Numbered from the stretch's first letter, positions 41,891-56,620 are shown. The stretch is 64,000 bases of DNA from Polyodon spathula (GCF_017654505.1 NC_054534.1:23855689-23919688); one strand, 5' to 3'. A program made the numbers and translations. The notes: generated by a model from the sequence alone, not told the origin.

Positions 41891-43374
41891 TACGGTCTGC
41901 CAGACCGTGGGCCGTGGCGGAATTCCAGGTTGCCATGGATTTGCAATTCCACAATGTGTATATATTTAACAAGAAATGTATGTTGGTAAAAGCTACACTA
42001 CCAGGGGCAGAATTGTACTCTTCTGTCTTTGTCAATTTTTTTAAAAGGCAATTGGTGCCGTTTTACTCTTTACAATGTATAGTAAATAAGATAGTAAATT
42101 CCTTAAATTAGTAGAAGTTCTAGCAGCTTGCCGCACATTCAAGTAGGGAAACTAACACTGGTACTGTTTGCTTTTTTTTTGTTTGTTTTTTTTTGTTTTT
42201 GCATCAGTGTTGTATCCGTTTTGAATAACAGAGCATGTTGTCCACATCATTTAAATATCCTAATGAAAATGATACTTTCCAACTTAAACACTTTGCAGGG
42301 AGATTGTGCATGAATTCCTGTGGAGAACAGATGTACAACTAATGGACTGGTGATTTTCTCATCAATAATTCACTGGTTTCAGTCCTACAGATAATGATAA
42401 TTATAAAGCAAAGCATGCCCTTTTCGTAACAAAAAATGTCCAGCAGAACATTATATCTCCAATACAATTTCCAATCAACCTACTGCATTGTTTTTCAATT
42501 AATTGGAGAGCATGTACATTTCTAGTCATCTAATTAATCATTTACTTAAAATATGCATGCAGCCTTGCCTCTAATGTTCAAAGTCTTATCAACAGGATAT
42601 CTTATTTTTCCCACAAGTGCGGTCTCATGCAAGGTAAACTATCAACTGAATAATGGAACAAGTGTTGACTTTTATTTTAGTACAAAATATGGCTATCATT
42701 TATTGCGAGCACTTTGGTTGACAGAACCAGTCAGATGGTCCTCTTACCCACCCAAAAAGTTCTCAAGAAGACACTCTTATACCATCACAATTTAGTTCTG
42801 AATAACTTTTTGTTTAAAAGAAAAAAGAAAAGAATGAAATATTCTGGTCTTGAGCAGAGAGATAAGAGAGTGATAATGTTGCCAATGCTAATACAATAAA
42901 ACAAATAAGGTTTGGTTAGTATTTTAACTGTTGTAAGTGACTTTTTGAGTGTCCAAGTATCTAACACATACATACATAGGACTAAATTGGTAACAAAAAG
43001 GAAAAGGCCAAAATGGCCTTCAGTTCAGTAAATTTGTAGAGGGCACCAAGGCCACTAAGCTTAAGCAGTTCCGTAGCCAGCCATGAAAAATCATGCCCAT
43101 GCAGTGCACCCCCAATCCCCACCCCATGAAGGATTTTATAATGGGGGTGGGGGGGGGGAGATTAACAGGTTTTTTTTTTCTGAATAAGATATTATTAAAG
43201 AATTAAGTACACAAAGTTCTAAATTTCAGGAAATGCAGTGCTCAGATTGGCTTTTTTTAAGAAACATTGTGTGCATTTGATTTTAAAAGTAGTTTGCCAA
43301 TCTTTCTGTGACCACTGCCATCAAAGGAGTAGAGGGTAGGAGTTGGGGGGGGGGGGGGGGAGTGTAGGCAAGTA

Positions 43375-43530
43375 AGTGTTTGTGCTGTGTTTTGAAACGT
43401 AGTAGTGAATGCCCAGCCTACACACAGTTATTGTTTTGTTTACACTTTTTATTTTGGCCCTCGTGCCGGGTTTATTTTGTTCCTGCATTTGTGTTTGTTT
43501 TGGTTAATAAACATGCGCACCATCATTGTA
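43375..43530 (+). mobile_element. LTR 3'-part fragment
   Basis: T/G-rich tract, CCTCGTGCCGGG, and GTTAATAAACATGCGCACC resemble the R-U5 part of the LTRs in this window (compare the AATAAACGGCGCACC region at 35921). The U3 and terminus are not visible. A G run of 17 precedes it at 43345-43361. Confidence 0.45.
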
Positions 43531-44389
43531 AAGATCCAATGCGACCAATCTCCACCTCGAATTTCGATTTTGCGCCAGGGTTTTACTCTAACTATCCCTG
43601 TGGCCAAAGAGATTTTAAAGAAAAAAAATCCATGAAATTGAGTGATATTCTGAGTTGATTCGCCCCTAGCCTTGCACAAGACAATTCGGTCATGTGATTG
43701 TGCCAATTTAATTTATTTTATAATTGTACTTATTTGCACATATAATAAATTGTTTCACACTGATGCTTGCATTGTATCCTGCCACACTTCTCACTACGCT
43801 ACAGATAGTGTGACACTTAACAACAGTACTACCACTTAAGAAAAATTCCATGTACATGCAGCTACGCGCTCCCTCTAATGTGGTCACCATCCGGTTTCCG
43901 CCTACTGTTGAGGCTGTCCATCTGGGAGAAAGCATATCAGCAACCTTACACAGTGCCCTTTCTGTTCGGGGGGGAGATTTACAGCTTGAATTCCTTCAAT
44001 CTCTGTCACACATGGCTATGTCATTTGCATGGTTAAGTCACGTTCACGGGGAAAAAACAACAACAAACAAACAAACAACTAACATTACCCTTTCAAGCAC
44101 ATGCCTAATATTATTATTTATGCCTAATAATGCAATCTCAGGTAAACTTATCTGATGATTAAGAAATGAGCTCAAAGCTATTTCAAAGGAAGTTCAAAGC
44201 TATTTCAAAGGAAGACTGTAAATATGATTCTCACAACAGTGCTGAACATTTGTTTTCTGAGCTGTTGTAACATAATTAAGCGGTCCTGCTTATTTTAATG
44301 TCAGCAATAAGCCAAGTGATGTTTATAAACATTATGACATATGTCTTCAGGTGCTTTGTTTACTATGAATACCATATGGGAGATACTGA

Positions 44390-44764
44390 AATTGAAGATG
44401 GAATCTATGTAAAAGATTTAAGAGTTTATATTGACTCAGAAATGTCTTAATATAGAAAATATGGTGAAGCTATAAAAAAGGCCAAAAATGCTTGGATATA
44501 TAGTGAAAAGTGTTTAATTTAAATCAAGGGAAGTAATGTTAAAACTTTACAATGCATTAGTAAGACCTCATCTAGAATATTATGTTCAGTTCTGGTCACC
44601 TCGCTACAAAAGGCATGTCATATGCAGACAGGCTAAAATAATTGAATCTATTCAGTCTTGAACTATGCGATGATCTGATTCAAGCATTCAAAATTCTAAA
44701 AGGTATTGACACTGTCGACCCAAGAGACTTTTTTGACCTGAAAAAAGAAACAAGGACCTTGCTG
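44390..44764 (+). pseudogene. CR1-type LINE, decayed 3' fragment
   Basis: Nucleotide similarity to the reverse complement of 32962-33528 is clear. Pieces read [18 protein letters not shown], [20 protein letters not shown], then [19 protein letters not shown] after an internal deletion. Stops and deletions are frequent. It ends where the LTR fragment begins. Confidence 0.8.
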
Positions 44765-45426
<662 letters not shown>

Positions 45427-45828
45427 TTAGATTAATAAGCTACTGATTTGTATTGCTTTACAAAAAATAATAAAATAAATAAATAAATAAATAAATGCAA
45501 ATATTTTGAATCACAGGTATGAAGTTGATATATTCCTATAAAAAGTTACTTTTAAATGATCAAACATAAAATGTTTGATCAATTTATAATATACAGTGTG
45601 CAAAATCCTTTACATTGTGGTGTACTTTTAAATCACATTTTGATAAACTCCTTGCTAGGAGATTACATGTCCCATTCAATATCTCGAACCATATTTATTT
45701 TCCTTATTAATTCTTGAGAGGATGCTCTTATCCAGTTTTGTTTGCAAACGCCTCAACTGAAAATGAAGATAAAGATTACAAAATTCCTGAAACTGAACAT
45801 CCACAATAAAATCAAATTACAAACATAC

Positions 45829-46165
45829 CAGGATGTGGGTCGACAAGTTTTGATCCGGGCTGAGCGAGGCAAAATGCACGACGGCCGTTCGTAAACCGAC
45901 ACAGTAACAAACAGCTATGCCTTCATGAAGGTTTCACTTCTGCAAGGAACATGTCTGTTTATTGTTTAGCCATATTTTTGTTGATTGAGACACACAATGA
46001 GCCAGATTGCAGCAGAGATAAAGAAACATTTGCTCTAATCAACATTTGAGCCAACATTCAATCCAGAGAAGCTTGGATGGATGCGTCTGTAAAAAGCTGC
46101 TTCTGGGGCACTGATACATGCATTGCGTACTAGCGTCTGTCACCCAGGTCAGTCCTGCTTTATCA
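45829..46165. repeat. Interspersed repeat, copy B
   Basis: Same orientation as copy A at 13129-13540, diverged by point changes and small indels. It ends near GCAGTGTAAAATTG. Confidence 0.7.
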
Positions 46166-46280
46166 AAAGCAGTGTAAAATTGGTTGTATTTCTTAATAAA
46201 AGTTGTTGTGCCATTAGCAGTTGTATTCCTTTTAGATGTAATACTACCACTGCGACTATTACGAATATTACTGCTAATAA

Positions 46281-46284
46281 CAGC

Positions 46285-46344
<60 letters not shown>
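46281..46344. repeat. (AAT)n microsatellite
   Basis: About 21 AAT units. Poly-Asn, poly-Ile and poly-Leu frames here are repeat artefacts. Confidence 0.97.
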
Positions 46345-46346
<2 letters not shown>

Positions 46347-46772
46347 CACTCAATGGCAAAAGCATTTTCCACTGGTTTGTAAGTGTTTTTGATCTACTGT
46401 ACAATGAAATCAGTGGTGGGTGTGTATGAAAACTACCAGCACAGGTGCTCGAATCTGTCAACCAAGCATTTGGAAGGTACATCTATATAACAAATACAAT
46501 ATTCAGTGTGTAAATTCAGGCCTTTTGTTAAGTTTATTCAACCTGCAGTGTTGGAATTAGAAAAAAAAGTTCTGTTTCTGCATTTATTTGCTTCACAGCC
46601 ATATTGTTAGTGATCATTAAAGAAGAAGAATTATTGTTTTTGTTTCTATTGTTAGACAGTTTTTGTACAGTAGTTCAAAGTAACATTACAGTTAAAATGT
46701 AAGGTTAATGCATACTAGTATGTACAGTATTTATTGAAAGTACTCATGGTAATGTTGCATTTTAGTCACATA

Positions 46773-48717
46773 GGGCCTCATTTACTAAGGGGCACCCATT
46801 ACTTAGTGACTAATTTATGATGGCAAATAGACTAATGAGATGAGCTGTATTCACATTTACTAACGGGCGTTCACGTTAGTGTGCACCTTAAAGTAATTAC
46901 TGATTAGTGCTGATGGAAACCAGGCATTTAGGACTGATAGGTGCACTATTTAAAGCGTTTTTTCTGGGATGAAAACTATTTGGCATCATGGAGTCATTAC
47001 TCAGATACAGAGGTTGAATGGTTAGGCTCCAAAGAGCTGCAGAAAATGAAAGGAGGCTTTGGAAGAGAAGAAGCCAGCACATTTTCAGCCCCGTCAAACT
47101 CTTTTTGGCCTCACTGAGGAGGTGGTGGGAAGGTATCGATTGAACACTGAGATTATGTTAGCTTTGTATGCTACAAGCTGATCTTGAGCCAACAAGGGCC
47201 AGGAGTAATGCTGTGTCTGGTCTAGTGAAGCTGCTGTGTTCATTGCATTATTTAGCCTCTGGCTTTTCAATCTACTGTGGGTTCAGTTGCTGGGCTTTCC
47301 CAACCCAAGATCACTGGGAATTATATTACATTTCCCCCACACAGGACTGGTTTTCAGGACTTGAAAGTGGGCTTTTACCAGGTGGCTGTCTTCCCCAATG
47401 TTATGGGTGCTATTGATTGGACTCACATAGCACTGTCATCTCCAAGTGAGGGGAGCATATTTTCCCGAATAGGAAGCTTTTGCATTCCCTGAATGTACAG
47501 ATGGTGAGTGACTCTAATGACAATCCTGAATGTGGTTGCTTGCTATCCTGGTACTGCCCACAATGATTATATAACGACACAGTGGTCTGTTTGATGATTT
47601 TGAGACATATGGGGAAGGGTGGCTGTTGGTAGGTGTTATTTTATTCCAGGTGTTAATGTTGTTGATAACTGTAACTTTGCAACAATCTTGTTTACTTCTT
47701 TATTAGGTGGTGCCAGCTATGTGCTAAGGCCATGGCTTTAACCCGTGACTGATCCTAGCAGTCCAGCAAAGTTTCAGTGTAATACAGCACACATGTGTCT
47801 ACATACTCGATCACTGAGCGCACATCTGGGCTGTTAAAAAGTCAATGCAGACATCTAGACAAATCAGGAGGGCTGCTACAGTATAGTCCTGCAAAATGTT
47901 GTCAGATCGTTGTTGTATTTTGCACAACATGGCTTTCAACAATGGTTTACCAAGAGACATGTTAGACAACCTTCCCCCTGATTCACCTGTGGAACCTGCT
48001 CTGCTGGGTGATAATGCAAGACAGGGAAGAGAAGTGAGGCTACGTATCATCAATCAATATTTCTCGTATAAGTATAACAAAAAAAAAAATACAACATTAT
48101 GCCATTGCACAACATATCTTTTATTGTATATGCATTAAAGGAGAAAGGAAAAAGGATTCTTTTTTTTTTATTTAAGAATAATTCAGCTCACATGGCCAAC
48201 ATATGTAAGAAGTGTAGCGGTTCTCAACCAAAACACGTATATACTATCATATTTGTGACAAATTAACATTATATAAATGAAAAAAAAAAAAAACACTTTT
48301 ATACATAGTGGAGCATCTGCTTATTATTTCATCTGGACTTTCTCCCAGGAGCATCTTTGTGTGATTGATTGAACATCCCTTCTATCTGTCTTCGCAAAGT
48401 AATTCTGCGTGTGTGTGTGGAGGACGGACATTTGAAGATGAAGATCTTGAGAGTGCAGCTGTGGTTGTCATTGAAGTATCATCCTGTTTGGTGGATGCTG
48501 CTATTTCTGGTCATAGTATTTGTCATCTCCAGACCTCCAGTGAGGTATATTTAGCGCCTGTATGCTATGGCATGAAAATTTGCTAATTAGCACACGCACA
48601 GGTCAGTGCCTTTTCTGTTAGTAAATCAGGCAGTATATTTAGATTTAGTGTGCACATTATGCTCACTATTTAACGCAGACTAAATCTAAATTTAGCAGCA
48701 ATTAGTAAATGATGTCC
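46773..48717 (+). mobile_element. PIF/Harbinger DNA transposon, 1.9 kb
   Basis: Terminal inverted repeats GGGCCTCATTTACTAA (left) and GGACATCATTTACTAA (right, minus strand) are flanked by ATA at 46770-46772 and 48718-48720. The transposase is readable in pieces, all on the plus strand. A possible remnant of the second Harbinger protein (48365-48586) follows it, not recognised with confidence. Related to the element at 27473 by TIR and transposase N-terminus. Confidence 0.85.
47010..48066 (+). pseudogene. Harbinger-type transposase, decayed
   Basis: Pieces in order are RLQRAAENERRLWKR-like and LFGLTEE(V)VGRYRL at about 47030-47150, VAVFPNVMGAIDWTHIALSS at about 47380-47440 (first catalytic Asp), YPGTAHNDYI near 47545-47575 (second Asp region, one extra residue versus the usual GSTHDS pattern), and CCILHNMAFNNGLPRDM to LGDNARQGREVRLRIINQYF at 47911-48063 (C-terminus). 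Stops and frameshifts separate them. Confidence 0.85.
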
Positions 48718-49338
48718 ATAGTGGCCAAATTGGAGAACAGATTACTCAATGACCCAAAACCTTATCAAGATCAGGTCGACTGCATCGGCTTAGGGTTAAA
48801 ATTGACATTTCTAGAAACCCAAAATCTTTCATGTTCAGCTTGGGGTTGTCTTGCAAATGCAGACAATTCACTTCCCGAAGCTGATCTGAAGAAGAAGATC
48901 CATCACCAGAAGATCCAACTATCCCTTCATGTCAAAGTGATGTGTCAACCTAGGCCTCTTTGGAAGTAAAACAAACAAACAAAAAAAATATATATCGCCT
49001 TTTTCTGAGTGTATACTTAGGCATAAACATCGATCTACATATGGGTAATCCCACTTTTTCAGGCGAAACAGTTCATTTTCATACAGAAGTAAACCTGGCC
49101 CAGACCTCCATTAACCTTGCTATTAATGCCGACTGTGTTACCTGATATACAAGTAGGACTATAAAGTCAGATCAGAAATCAGTGGCTTTTACTTCAGTGC
49201 ACAAGGAAGTGTGAGCCCTTATAGTTTAAAGTTAGACAGAGAAGTGTAACTTAATAAATTTCTCACTTTGAAAGTTGATGCAGGGTTTATATCTCCAGAA
49301 ATTATACACTACATTTGCCCAGTTAAATTATGTTAATA

Positions 49339-49601
49339 CAGTCAGCACCGCTTTATCGGGATGCCTCGGGATAAGTAAAAATATCCCAAATAAGCGGCTG
49401 TCCCAACCAAACGAGAGGCATTTGAAATGACCTTAGTCACACTTTTTTGTTTCTAAAGGAAAAGAAAAATAATAATATCACATCACATTATGATTAAATG
49501 TTATATAATACAAAATGTGAGTCAATCAAGTCACAGGGTAATCTGTATCCCATTTATCCAGGCATCCCGATAATCAATATCCAATTAAGCAATGCCGACT
49601 G
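49339..49601. mobile_element. Tigger/mariner-like MITE, complete, TA duplication
   Basis: 263 bp with ends CAGTCAGCACCGCTTTATCG and, on the minus strand, CAGTCGGCATTGCTTAATTG, flanked by TA at 49337-49338 and 49602-49603. It is the intact relative of the fragments at 28905 and 30868. Confidence 0.88.
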
Positions 49602-49603
49602 TA

Positions 49604-51794
49604 TCACACACTGTAAGAAACTAGAAGGCTACTGGATGTGACAATGGCTATTTATAAAGAGAGAGAATATCTAGTACTTGTCCTAGCACTTACTCCTTTA
49701 TAAATAAACAGCTTTGAAACAATTACTGACCTTGATTTTCAGGGAGTAACAAAATCTCTTGAGAGATGGTAGCCTTAAATTAGTCTATTTTCTGCCTCCC
49801 ACTCCCCTTCCCTCCCCTCCCCCCAAAAGCAGACCCCTCTACCAACAGTACTACGAAATGACAAGTTTATTGTGCTTTTATAAATTGCACACTTTTACAT
49901 GATAAGGCTTAAGGCTACTTCCAGAGTAAATAAAGGCAATTCATTTTATGCTTCAGTGTATGCATCAAATCTTTAGATTGCCATTAACAGTCAAGAGTGT
50001 AGGTTGTTTAATTTTTTTCTTGGTAAAGGCTCTGTTAAACTACAATCTGTGTACCAAAGGGCTCTCCTCCCCCACTCTTGGTCAGGGTACAGAGAAGGTG
50101 TTTTTTCTAAACCATTCTATAACTACCAGTTAGCTACTGTACAGTATACAATACAACGTCATTTAACTTTTTTCAGGCAGGGACCAGGATTAGGAAATAG
50201 AAAAGAAGGCAGCATGCAGAAGTTATTAATGTTAATTATTATATACACCACTGCTAGTTATGTTTCTTGTGAGCATAAGGCAACACAGCTTGATATGTCT
50301 GGTCACAGAATATGTTCACATGAAACTTTTTTAGTAGCCTAAATGGCACACTTCCACATAATTATACGACTAGATACACCTACAACAGCACGGTCACATT
50401 TCAACTGTAAATCTCCCAGTTTATCCTGTGCCAGAGGCAGCAGCAGTATAGTAATGTCTTTAAAGCTACTGTTCTACAAAGCTTCAAGCAGATTAAGATT
50501 ACACTTGAAACCGTTAGCAGTGGGTATTGGAAATGCTGCACCTCCAATTTAATAAACAACATATCATCTTTGATCTATTGAGAAAAATAAAGATAATAAT
50601 GTGGCTTTATTGAAGAAAATATGAACCAGTGGTCAATAAGGTTTGTTGAAGTAAGCAGTTCAAACTTAAAAATGGCTAAATGCTCCCCAACAATTCCCCT
50701 CTCTGAAGATGATTTATTGACTACATCAGGTGTATCCAAGCAAGATTTGCTGTAAACACAAAATTCTCCAGCCACTTGCACAAAAGTATCATTTCAACCA
50801 CAGCCTTGGAAGATTCCATAATTCTCAGGCAGTAGCATTGCTTCAAACAACAGTTAGGTGACCCACCCCGGTATTTAATTGACTCTATTGAGAATAATAA
50901 TAATAATAATAATACATCATCATAATTCCTCCTTGAACTGTCACGCAATTTTTAGTTTATAAAGCTTTTGTAGTGTAAATAATAATAGAAAAATAAAAAC
51001 TGCCTGCCAGCGTATATTTATTTCCCTCCATACAGGCTAATCAAAATATATTTTGCAATATCACACTTGTGAGCATCCTGTGCCAGTTGACTCTTGAGAC
51101 CTGGTCTCTCCGTAGCCACTCCAGACCTTTTTACCTTTGATTTCAACTTCCTGCCCCTGTGGGGTCCCAATATGAGACCTTTTGCTTCAATTACAAATGC
51201 CTGTGTATTTATTCTGTTCATCTTTCCATTTCTTTTTGGGAATAATCTGTAACCTGAATAGATATAACAAAGACTGAAGCAGTCGTGCAGGCCCCCTGAG
51301 GGTATATATAGACTGTACACACAGATCTCATTATCATAGTTCCTTTCATCCGACCTGAGACGAGATATATTACAAACAGATAAGTATCAAGTTACTTATA
51401 TCTGCTTATTCCCTTGTGTAATTACATGATTTATGTGATATATTGTTACATGCTTATAGTATTTGCTTGTTAGTCCCTCAGCGGCCTTGTGCCCCGTGCG
51501 CAGCTGGCGGCTCCGTCTCCCTTCCCCGGGATCGAATTATCTTAAGTCAGCTACTTGTGTTCTCTCTCAGGCTGCTAGCTTTGTTTGAAGTTTAAAAATA
51601 AAATTTTGTTTTTTGTTATGAAAATTATACTAAATTAACGGTAACTGAGTTACTGTGTGGTGTGAGAATTTGTTTCTCTGTGTGTATTTTTCTGTTTTTC
51701 ACAGAAATACAAACGCAGCTGCTGGGCAATCAGCAGTCCTGCGTTGGACCGAGACGCAGCCTTCCCCAGTGTCTTGTTGCCACATTAGTTGTGC
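49604..51794. other. Non-coding, no gene seen
   Basis: Contains an (AAT)n run near 50895. A region at about 51300-51700 has promoter-like T/G-rich sequence but no element ends were identified. Confidence 0.4.
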
Positions 51795-52031
51795 TTACAG
51801 AATTAGTGTGTTGGAAAACATGGATCGAGAATTGATTAGCAGTTTGCTACGCATGTGGACTGGCAGAGCTAGACTCCTACCTTCTCTGACAAACAAAGGT
51901 AGAGCGTTCCATAATGTAGGAGCCTTATAAGAAAAGGCCCTTCCTCCCATATTATTTGTATTTACCCTTGGAATAACCAAGAGCCCTGCATCCTGAGTTA
52001 TAGGATTCCGTTTAGGAATGTATGGGATCAA
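51795..52031 (-). pseudogene. LINE reverse-transcriptase C-terminal fragment
   Basis: The minus-strand frame reads AGLLVIPRVNTNNMGGRAFS, then YKAPTLWNALPLFVREGRSL. The RAFSxxAPTLWNxLPL motif is the C-terminal hallmark of L2/Rex1-like LINE proteins. No upstream RT is seen. It abuts a piggyBac-like copy at 52059. Confidence 0.65.
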
Positions 52032-52058
52032 AAGCTATTGTAAATAACTGGGTGCTAA

Positions 52059-52392
52059 CCCTTTGCGGTCCAATGTCAGACCAGGTCCGACATTACAATT
52101 TTCCCTTAGGAGCTGTATGAAACCGAAAAAAGGGGGGGGGGGGGCGTATGAGCAATAGCCATAGCCCTAGCAGCTGCACCATACAGAGATAAGCAGACAT
52201 AAACAAAGGAGGTAGCTGCTTCCGCATCCAGCGCTCAAAGAATATCACAGACATTTCCAGAGCTTTTTGAGATGTTATAGTAATAAAATAATTACTTGGA
52301 TAGCATTATTGAGGAGTTTGGTGATAAAACGAGTGATCAGGAGAGGATTTATCAGTATGCACGACTATATAGAGGTATGTGAAAAATACATA
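52059..52392 (-). mobile_element. piggyBac-like MITE, copy 3 (truncated)
   Basis: Starts CCCTTTGCGGTCCAATG after CTAA (a mutated TTAA), inverted relative to copies 1 and 2. Homology to copy 2 runs to about 52392 and is then replaced by a Tc1 element. A G run (52132-52144) corresponds to the C run of copy 1. Confidence 0.72.
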
Positions 52393-53122
52393 AAGTCGAG
52401 AGAAAAGCACCCATAGCAAATTACAAGAAAGGAAATGGTTACCGAACACTATCAAAGAAATATGGAATACCAAAATCCACAATCAGAGCAATAATCAAGA
52501 AGTACATGCATAATACTGCACAAAAAACACCATACAAAGGCAACTGAACACAGAAAATGTGTATGCACATAGACCTCACTGCAAACCACTGTTAAAGAAA
52601 ATTGATAAAACAAATCGTCTAAAAGGTGCCAATAAATATGAACAGGAATCGGAAGCATGTTTCAACACAATTCTCTGGAATTGAAAAAATGAAGATAACA
52701 GCTCTGGAATGGTCTTTTCAATCACCAGATCTCAATCCAATAGCAATGCTTTGAACTGATCTGAAAAAAAGCTCTAGACAAGCATTGTGTATTCAATCTG
52801 TCTGAGCTCTAAGAAATATGAAAGACAGAATAGGCCCAGATTTCACTAACAAGATGTAACATACTGATTAAGAATAATCATAAACACTGATAGCTGTAAT
52901 AAAAGCAAAAGGAGGACACCCAAAATACTAAAGCAGGGTGCCGATACTTTTATCAAGAACGAATACTTTAAATATATTTGTTTCTTTTTTAAATATTATT
53001 AAATTACTAGAAACTGAATTTTGCTTTATTAAAAAGTGGTTAAAGTTTAATAAATGATTGTCCATAATTTACTACTTATGGTATAATAAGAACAGGGTGC
53101 CAATACGTTTGTCTGCAACTGT
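52393..53122 (+). mobile_element. Tc1/mariner element with decayed transposase
   Basis: The plus-strand pieces read YRTLSKKYGIPKSTI-like (helix-turn-helix region, 52440-52500) and LEWSFQSPDLNPIAML (52705-52755). The latter is the Tc1 motif around the second catalytic Asp (SPDLNPIE) with the Glu changed. The right terminus, on the minus strand, is CAGTTGCAGACAAACGTATT. The left terminus was not found; the left end joins the piggyBac-like copy directly. Confidence 0.8.
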
Positions 53123-53581
53123 ATTCCAAGGGCAACTATACTGAACAACAGCCAGGCATCGTTCTAGATTAACTAACCTGCAGTATTATTATATTTTTGA
53201 GATGTTTAACATAACTCTAAGGAACATTTTGTATTGTAAAACTGAGGACATTCTGCTATTGCATATTATTTTGTACCCTAAACAGAGTTTAATTAAAAGT
53301 TATGAATATTACATAGCACTCTAGAGCAAATTATAAAGAATATTTTGAACTTCAGCTTGCAGTGCAGACATATTTTAAAGCATGTTTCAATCAAGTTCTT
53401 GTGCTACCTGTGCATCTGTCAAATAAAAATATGAAGGAATTCTCATTTCTTTCTGGCTTCAAACCCTTGAGGTCTTCTTTTCATTAACTGCCTACTGTGC
53501 TGATAGGATTTAAAAAAGTGATGAAATATTAACCAATTTAAAGCTACTTTGGAAAATCAAAAGCTTCAACATTTAAATAAA

Positions 53582-54278
53582 CACCACCCACTCTATATAT
53601 CATGGGTGTTGGGGTCCAGTATAAATCCGCTATATATCGAGGGCTGTGATATAGCGAGAGACCCCTAGAAAAAACAAATAGTCTAACAAATACTCTCTCG
53701 TTTTATCAGGGGCGTCAGGGTCCAGTGTAAATCCTCTGTGCAACCCATTTTTTCTTATTTTTTTAATATAAAAAGCAGCACAGCATTTTAATTCGTACAG
53801 CAGAGGGTAATTGCTTCTCATCAGCTTAACTCTCCAATTAATTTCATGAGTCTTCCTCGCCTTTCTCAAATGCACAAACCTGCTGCATTGAAAGAATCCA
53901 TTCCCAACATGTTGCTAGGGAGCTGATGTCACTGCCCTGTGACTTTTGCTACTGCATTGCTACCACAAGTGAACACCTCGTTGGCTAAACTACAAACTGC
54001 TTCAGCAATTAGATATTTAATTTGCTTTGTGTTACTGTGCAATGCGTGTGTGTATAGTAACAGTACAATATTAATGCTTTGTTTTTAATTGTTTTGTACA
54101 TTTTTGTTTGTGGTGTGCAGAACAAAATAAAACAAAACAGTAATTCTAAGTGAAATTGCCTATGTATATTGCAGCTAAGGTATGTGCAGTTAGACTGTAA
54201 AAATGGGGAGGCAACCCAAGCACCGCGATATATCCAAATCTGTAGTATAGTAAGGGGCGATATAACGAGAGGTGGGTG
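53582..54278. mobile_element. Possible Tigger/mariner-like MITE
   Basis: The left CACCCACTCTATATATC and the right, on the minus strand, CACCCACCTCTCGTTATATC look like diverged inverted ends. Internal echoes are GTCCAGTATAAATCC and GTCCAGTGTAAATCC. No certain target duplication. Confidence 0.45.
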
Positions 54279-56615
54279 TATATATGTTTTTAATACCAAA
54301 ACTGAATGCATATTTATAGCCCAGAACACAGACTGTATTTATTTTATTTTCACTCATTACTGAATATTGCCTCCTGGTCACTGACTTCTTAACTCTGCCT
54401 AGTATCTCTAGGTATGAAATAATATTAGGGTTATCTATTCAAAAATGATGATGAAAACTGCATTAAATATTATACCGTCAAACTTTTAACAGCAGCTTGA
54501 GTGCTCAATAAGATTTGATATATCTTCTAACACTCTGGAAAGCATGCAAAAGACAAGTTCACTTTTTTTAAGTGCATGTTTCTGCTTGATGTTGCTATTC
54601 TTTTTCTGAGCAGCACCTGTGACTTGCTTTTTTTTCTCAGTCTATAATCTACAAAATAAACAGTTGTGCTTGAAAATATAATAAACTTGCGGAATTAATC
54701 TAGAAAGGTGTTTTACTTTGTTTCCTGGACTTGCTATGTGAACAGTTACACTGATGAGCTGATTAGGATGGAAGTCACACTAGAAACATCAGCTGTCAAA
54801 CAGTAAAATACCCATCTATCAAAGACTGCCTACTCCAGTTTTAATTGGTATTTTAAAAACTGTAAAGAACCAGCAACAATACGCTACCCAAGAAAGCATT
54901 TTAATATCTACTGTACACAAAAGAGCATGGCTGGGCAGTTAGAAAGCCACTGATATTGCATCACCTCATCTTTGCTGTCAGGGTCATCATCATACTGACA
55001 CTCGCGAAACACATACACCTCCAGAAGCATGCCATGCTACAACACAAATTAAGCAGCAGGAGGCATTGGTGCACTGTCTTTGATATAACTGGCATATTCC
55101 ACAGGCAACAAACATCCCTGGGATAGTCACTTCTTCTTAGACTTTTCATTCCAAAGAACTTTTTCCATCATCCTTAGACTTCCAAAGCTTAAGTGACCCA
55201 TTTCTTTACTTTCTTTTGAGACACATAAACCTGTCTTGATCATTTCATTGACTCCAAAAAGTGTCCTTTCCTGTTTTTGTTCCTGCTCACTTCAATATAA
55301 CTAACACCATTCATGGAAAGACTAGTCTCCTTGGAATTTTTCCACATAACATAGCTTTTAGATCCGCTAGTTCAACCGCCAGGAGAGAAACATTCAGCCA
55401 TTTCTACTTGCCAGATACTGGATTTCACTTGATTGATCAGGACTAGTCATTATCCAGCAGAGTATATGTCAATAAGCTTTATATTAAAACAGATCAGCAA
55501 TATGCAGTAGAGGTCAAAATGTATCAAAACCAGAGTCCTAATAACTTAAATTTAGATCTTGGGACCAGACATCTATATCTATTGTCATACAGGTGAAAAA
55601 CAAATTTTATCTGAAATGTGAGTAATACAGCAGGACACAAACAGTCACACATGGAATCGACAGGGAGAAAGAACAACCGGCTGTGCTAAAGAGTTTGAGC
55701 CTTAATAACAAGTAAGACATTTATTGCCTGTGCTTGTAGATAAAGGTGACAGATGGGAGTGACAGCTTCACTCATTGTATTGATGCAGACCAGAGCAGCT
55801 GATAACCTCAGCGTTCAGTAGGATTAAGAAATATGAAATGTTTTATCGACTAAACAACTGGATAACTTCAGATCACACTGGTAGAACATTCTTTTTTTTT
55901 TTTTTTTTTTTTGCATGGTAAATAAATACCTTCAAACTCTGTTCAACTTTTATAAAAAAATTTCAAAAAATGTTGCAACTTGCCATTAGTATCACATACA
56001 ATCACACACAACTAACGGTTTCCATGAAAACAAAACACTAATAATAACGTGCTCTCAATGGTGTTTTTTTTTTTTTTTTTTTTTTTAAACACCATACTGT
56101 TTAAACCTCTCTACAATCCTCTGGTGACCTGTTTTTTTTTCAGTTACATAATTTATGGTAAGTAGAAATATACAAACATCTGCACACTACCTGTTTGCCT
56201 TCTCCCAGAAAGCATTATTTTTAATTAGTAGTCTGCACTAAAGGGAAAATAACACTTAGAGAATACTTTACCACATCCATATCAATATCGATCATAGTTA
56301 CCAAGATATATACATCACAGGCAAAGGGGAAATAAGCCTCAATCAGTAGCGCTGACTATGTTCAATAGGCATAGCAAGGATTCCCATGATACCAAGTTGA
56401 TGAGAGCTCTTGTGTAACTCTGCTTGTAGCATCTCCTCCCTGTGTGCATTCCTTCTCAATCACCCCCTCTGTCACCTCTGTCAAAGTGTCTGCCTATGGG
56501 AGCAGGCTACTCTGGGCCTCACGTCCTCAAGGAGAAGGGGGTCTCTGGGCTCAGACACCAACAGTCATTGCCCAAGCCAAGTGAACAAGAAAGTTTCCGT
56601 GGTTTTTAGCAGTTT
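54279..56615. other. Non-coding, no gene seen
   Basis: Long T runs at 55892-55912 and 56064-56087. Short frames, such as 54961-55149, have no recognisable content. Confidence 0.4.
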
Positions 56616-56620
56616 CCGTG

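Noticed and set aside
46039..46482. 147-codon minus-strand gene
   Set aside because: Poly-Ile from the AAT array joined to copy B of an interspersed repeat.
46773..48138. Domesticated HARBI1-like host gene
   Set aside because: Stops, frameshifts and terminal inverted repeats show it is a decayed transposon copy.
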